Origin: Rhodoferax sp.
GTDB taxonomy: Bacteria > Pseudomonadota > Gammaproteobacteria > Burkholderiales > Burkholderiaceae_C
Length of the DNA stretch: 6,076 nucleotides
Direction: 5' to 3'
NCBI GenBank assembly: GCA_030683195.1
Contig: JAUXQA010000479.1
Coordinates: 1 to 6,076 of the forward strand
Part shown: one piece after another, positions 4,475 through 6,076 of the stretch
How positions within the stretch are numbered: position 1 is the first letter of the stretch
Layout: every line of letters begins with the position of its first letter
Notes under the pieces: generated by a model
Seen by the model: the letters and a program-made list of their open reading frames with translations, nothing else
The model's database searches: none
Told to the model about the DNA's origin: nothing
Program-made: the position numbers and the translations under genes

Positions 4475-6049
4475 ATGGATGAGCTAATTAGTCAAATTAA
4501 AACGGCCGCACAAGGCATGTGGAAGCACCGCTGGCTAGGCTTGTTGGTGGCGTGGGTGGTGACCGGTGTCGGCACCTTTGTTGTGCTGTCTGTGCCTGAT
4601 AAATACGAGGCCACAGCGCGTATTTTTGTCGATACACAGTCGATTCTGAAGCCCTTGATGTCGGGCCTGGCGGTGCAGCCCAATGTGGATCAGCAGGTCG
4701 TGATGCTGAGCCGCACGCTTATCAGCCGGCCCAACGTGGAGCGACTCATTCGCATGGCCGATCTTGACTTGAAAGTGCAGACAAGCGAGGCACGAGAGGC
4801 TTTGATTGACACCTTGATGAAGCAACTGGAAATCCGCAATGTCGGGCGAGACAATCTCTATGTGCTGTCCTACCGGGACACCAACCCCGACATGGCCAAG
4901 AAGGTGATTCAGTCCCTTGTTTCCATCTTTGTTGAGTCCAGCCTGGGAGATGCACGCAAGGATTCTTCGACTGCGCGCAAGTTCATTGATGAACAGATCA
5001 AGGTCTATGTGGCCAAGCTGGAGGAGGCCGAGGCACGCCTGAAAGAATTCAAGTTGCGAAATCTGGACGTCCAGAACGCCGATGGCATGGACATGGCGGG
5101 ACAGCTTGGCGCACTGAGCAATCAACTCAACCAGGCCCGCCTGGAATTGCGTGAGGCTGTGAACGCCCGCGACTCGGCTCGACAGCAACTGGAGGCAGAA
5201 AAGAATCAGAGCACTGACACGACAGCGCGCAGTCTGTTGCATGAATCCGCGCTGGCGATCTCCACGCCTGAAATCGATGCCCGTATCGAGATTCAACGGC
5301 GCACACTGGATGGCCTGCTGCAGCGCTTCACTGAGCAGCATCCTGATGTGGTGAGCACCAAACGCTTGATCAATGAGTTGGATGAACTCCGGCAGAAGCA
5401 AATCCAGGCTCTGCGCAAGACCGCGATGACCACGCCCACCATGTCGTCTGCCAACGGCCTTGTGTTTCAGGAGTTGAGTCGCCTGTTGGCCACCTCGGAG
5501 GTCCAGGTAGCGTCTTTGAGCGCCAGGGTTCAGGAGTACGAGCGGCGTTACAGCCGGTCACGTGAGTCCATGAAAAGAGCGCCCCAGATTGAAGCTGAAT
5601 TTGCCCAGCTCAACCGGGACTACGACATTAACCGCAAAAACTACGACGACCTGGTGACGCGCCGGGAAAAAGCTGCGCTGTCAGGCGACCTGGAGGTGGC
5701 TGCCGGGGTCGCAGATTTCAGACTGATTGATCCGCCCCGTGCATCTCCAAAACCTGTGGCTCCCAATCGGTTATTGCTGATGCCGCTAGCGCTGTTGGCG
5801 GCACTTGCAGCGGGCCTGTTCACTGCCTTTGCAGCCAGCCAGTTGCGCGCAGTTTTCTACGACGGACGGTCGCTGCGCGAGGCCGTGGGTCTCCCTTTGC
5901 TGGGAGTGGTTGCCATGGTTCTGGACGAGTCTCAACTGCGTCGGGAGCGGTATGAGTTGAAGAAGTTTTTCGCAGCCTCCGGCGGGTTACTTTTGACCTT
6001 CACCGCTGGCATGGTCATTTTTTCCCTGATGTCCGGGCGGGCAGCATGA
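4475..6049 (+). CDS. XrtA-type polysaccharide chain-length determinant (Wzz/GNVR)
   Basis: A 524-residue inner-membrane polysaccharide co-polymerase that sets chain length and links polymer synthesis to the export protein encoded just upstream. After a cytosolic N-terminus, TM1 lies at about 19-40, followed by the Wzz signature (PDKYEATARIFVDTQSILKP, 41-60). A long periplasmic segment follows with coiled-coil stretches (about 172-245 and 275-315). The GNVR-like region is at about 369-403 (APQIEAEFAQLNRDYDINRK, NYDDLVTRREKA). A Pro-rich FRLIDPPRASPKPVAPN (415-431) leads into TM2 (about 432-454). A cytosolic loop with GLPLLGVV and a third hydrophobic helix (about 499-519) end the protein, as I recall for the PEP-CTERM-locus subfamily. 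No Walker A motif is present, so the kinase is separate. ATG 4475 has AAGGA 9 nt upstream. The stop overlaps the next start as ATGA (6046-6049), implying coupled translation with the presumed kinase. Confidence 0.93.
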   Translation: MDELISQIKTAAQGMWKHRWLGLLVAWVVTGVGTFVVLSVPDKYEATARIFVDTQSILKPLMSGLAVQPNVDQQVVMLSRTLISRPNVERLIRMADLDLKVQTSEAREALIDTLMKQLEIRNVGRDNLYVLSYRDTNPDMAKKVIQSLVSIFVESSLGDARKDSSTARKFIDEQIKVYVAKLEEAEARLKEFKLRNLDVQNADGMDMAGQLGALSNQLNQARLELREAVNARDSARQQLEAEKNQSTDTTARSLLHESALAISTPEIDARIEIQRRTLDGLLQRFTEQHPDVVSTKRLINELDELRQKQIQALRKTAMTTPTMSSANGLVFQELSRLLATSEVQVASLSARVQEYERRYSRSRESMKRAPQIEAEFAQLNRDYDINRKNYDDLVTRREKAALSGDLEVAAGVADFRLIDPPRASPKPVAPNRLLLMPLALLAALAAGLFTAFAASQLRAVFYDGRSLREAVGLPLLGVVAMVLDESQLRRERYELKKFFAASGGLLLTFTAGMVIFSLMSGRAA

Positions 6050-6076
6050 ACAAAGATATGAGTAGTTTGATCGAGC
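6046..6076 (+). CDS. Start of next EPS gene, probably XrtA-type tyrosine autokinase
   Basis: Only about ten codons are visible (MNKDMSSLIE, continuing off the end). The ATG overlaps the preceding stop by 4 bp. A second in-frame ATG at 6058 would give MSSLIE. In XrtA loci the gene after the chain-length determinant is normally the BY-type tyrosine autokinase, whose N-terminus often reads MSLIE. That, and the phosphatase encoded nearby, support the call. No kinase motif lies within the window, so the product is inferred from context. Confidence 0.6.
   Translation, partial: MNKDMSSLIE

Noticed and set aside
4535..5401. 288-residue minus-strand open frame inside the chain-length determinant gene
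   Set aside because: It is a shadow of the conserved Wzz/GNVR gene, with no start context and no motif.

Overview
The window reads as the chromosome of a betaproteobacterium, most likely a Burkholderiales member close to the Comamonadaceae (Rhodoferax/Polaromonas-like). This rests on protein motifs, moderately high GC, the ahcY-tlyA-metF order and the adjacent exosortase A (XrtA)/PEP-CTERM exopolysaccharide genes. No database search was possible, so the genus is inference.

Left part (1-2183, + strand) is a compact methyl-cycle block. It holds the 3' end of ahcY (S-adenosylhomocysteine hydrolase), tlyA (S4-domain/FtsJ-fold SAM-dependent rRNA 2'-O-methyltransferase) and metF (methylenetetrahydrofolate reductase). 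ahcY and tlyA overlap by one base and metF follows after 22 bp, so they are probably co-transcribed. AhcY removes the SAH product of SAM-dependent methylation, and MetF supplies methyl-THF for homocysteine remethylation. tlyA carries an in-frame insertion of about 27 codons that resembles a degenerate short dispersed repeat.

Middle part (2184-3577, - strand) holds a secreted PEP-CTERM protein and a low-molecular-weight protein tyrosine phosphatase. The PEP-CTERM gene ends flush against metF, so the two stop codons together form TGATCA. It is preceded by a very good sigma-54 -24/-12 promoter, with a dyad about 96 bp upstream of the predicted start site. That fits the known RpoN/PrsK-PrsR control of PEP-CTERM proteins. 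The protein also shows the Tyr-Cys and (hydrophobic)-Gln-x-x-(hydrophobic)-Trp signatures of internal-thioester adhesin domains.

Right part (3758-6076, + strand) is the start of an XrtA-type exopolysaccharide operon. It contains an outer-membrane polysaccharide export lipoprotein (probable TTG start), a chain-length determinant (Wzz/GNVR type) and, overlapping it by 4 bp, the first codons of a further gene, most likely the XrtA-associated tyrosine autokinase. The phosphatase is transcribed divergently from this operon and is the natural antagonist of that kinase. Together these genes export a polysaccharide and make a surface protein that may be sorted by an exosortase encoded outside the window.

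There is no gene-free stretch over 300 bp. The two largest gaps are 2925-3088 (sigma-54 promoter and dyad) and 3578-3757 (divergent control region with a dyad, a weaker sigma-54-like site and a possible leader ORF). No tRNA, rRNA, CRISPR, insertion sequence or convincing Rho-independent terminator was seen.
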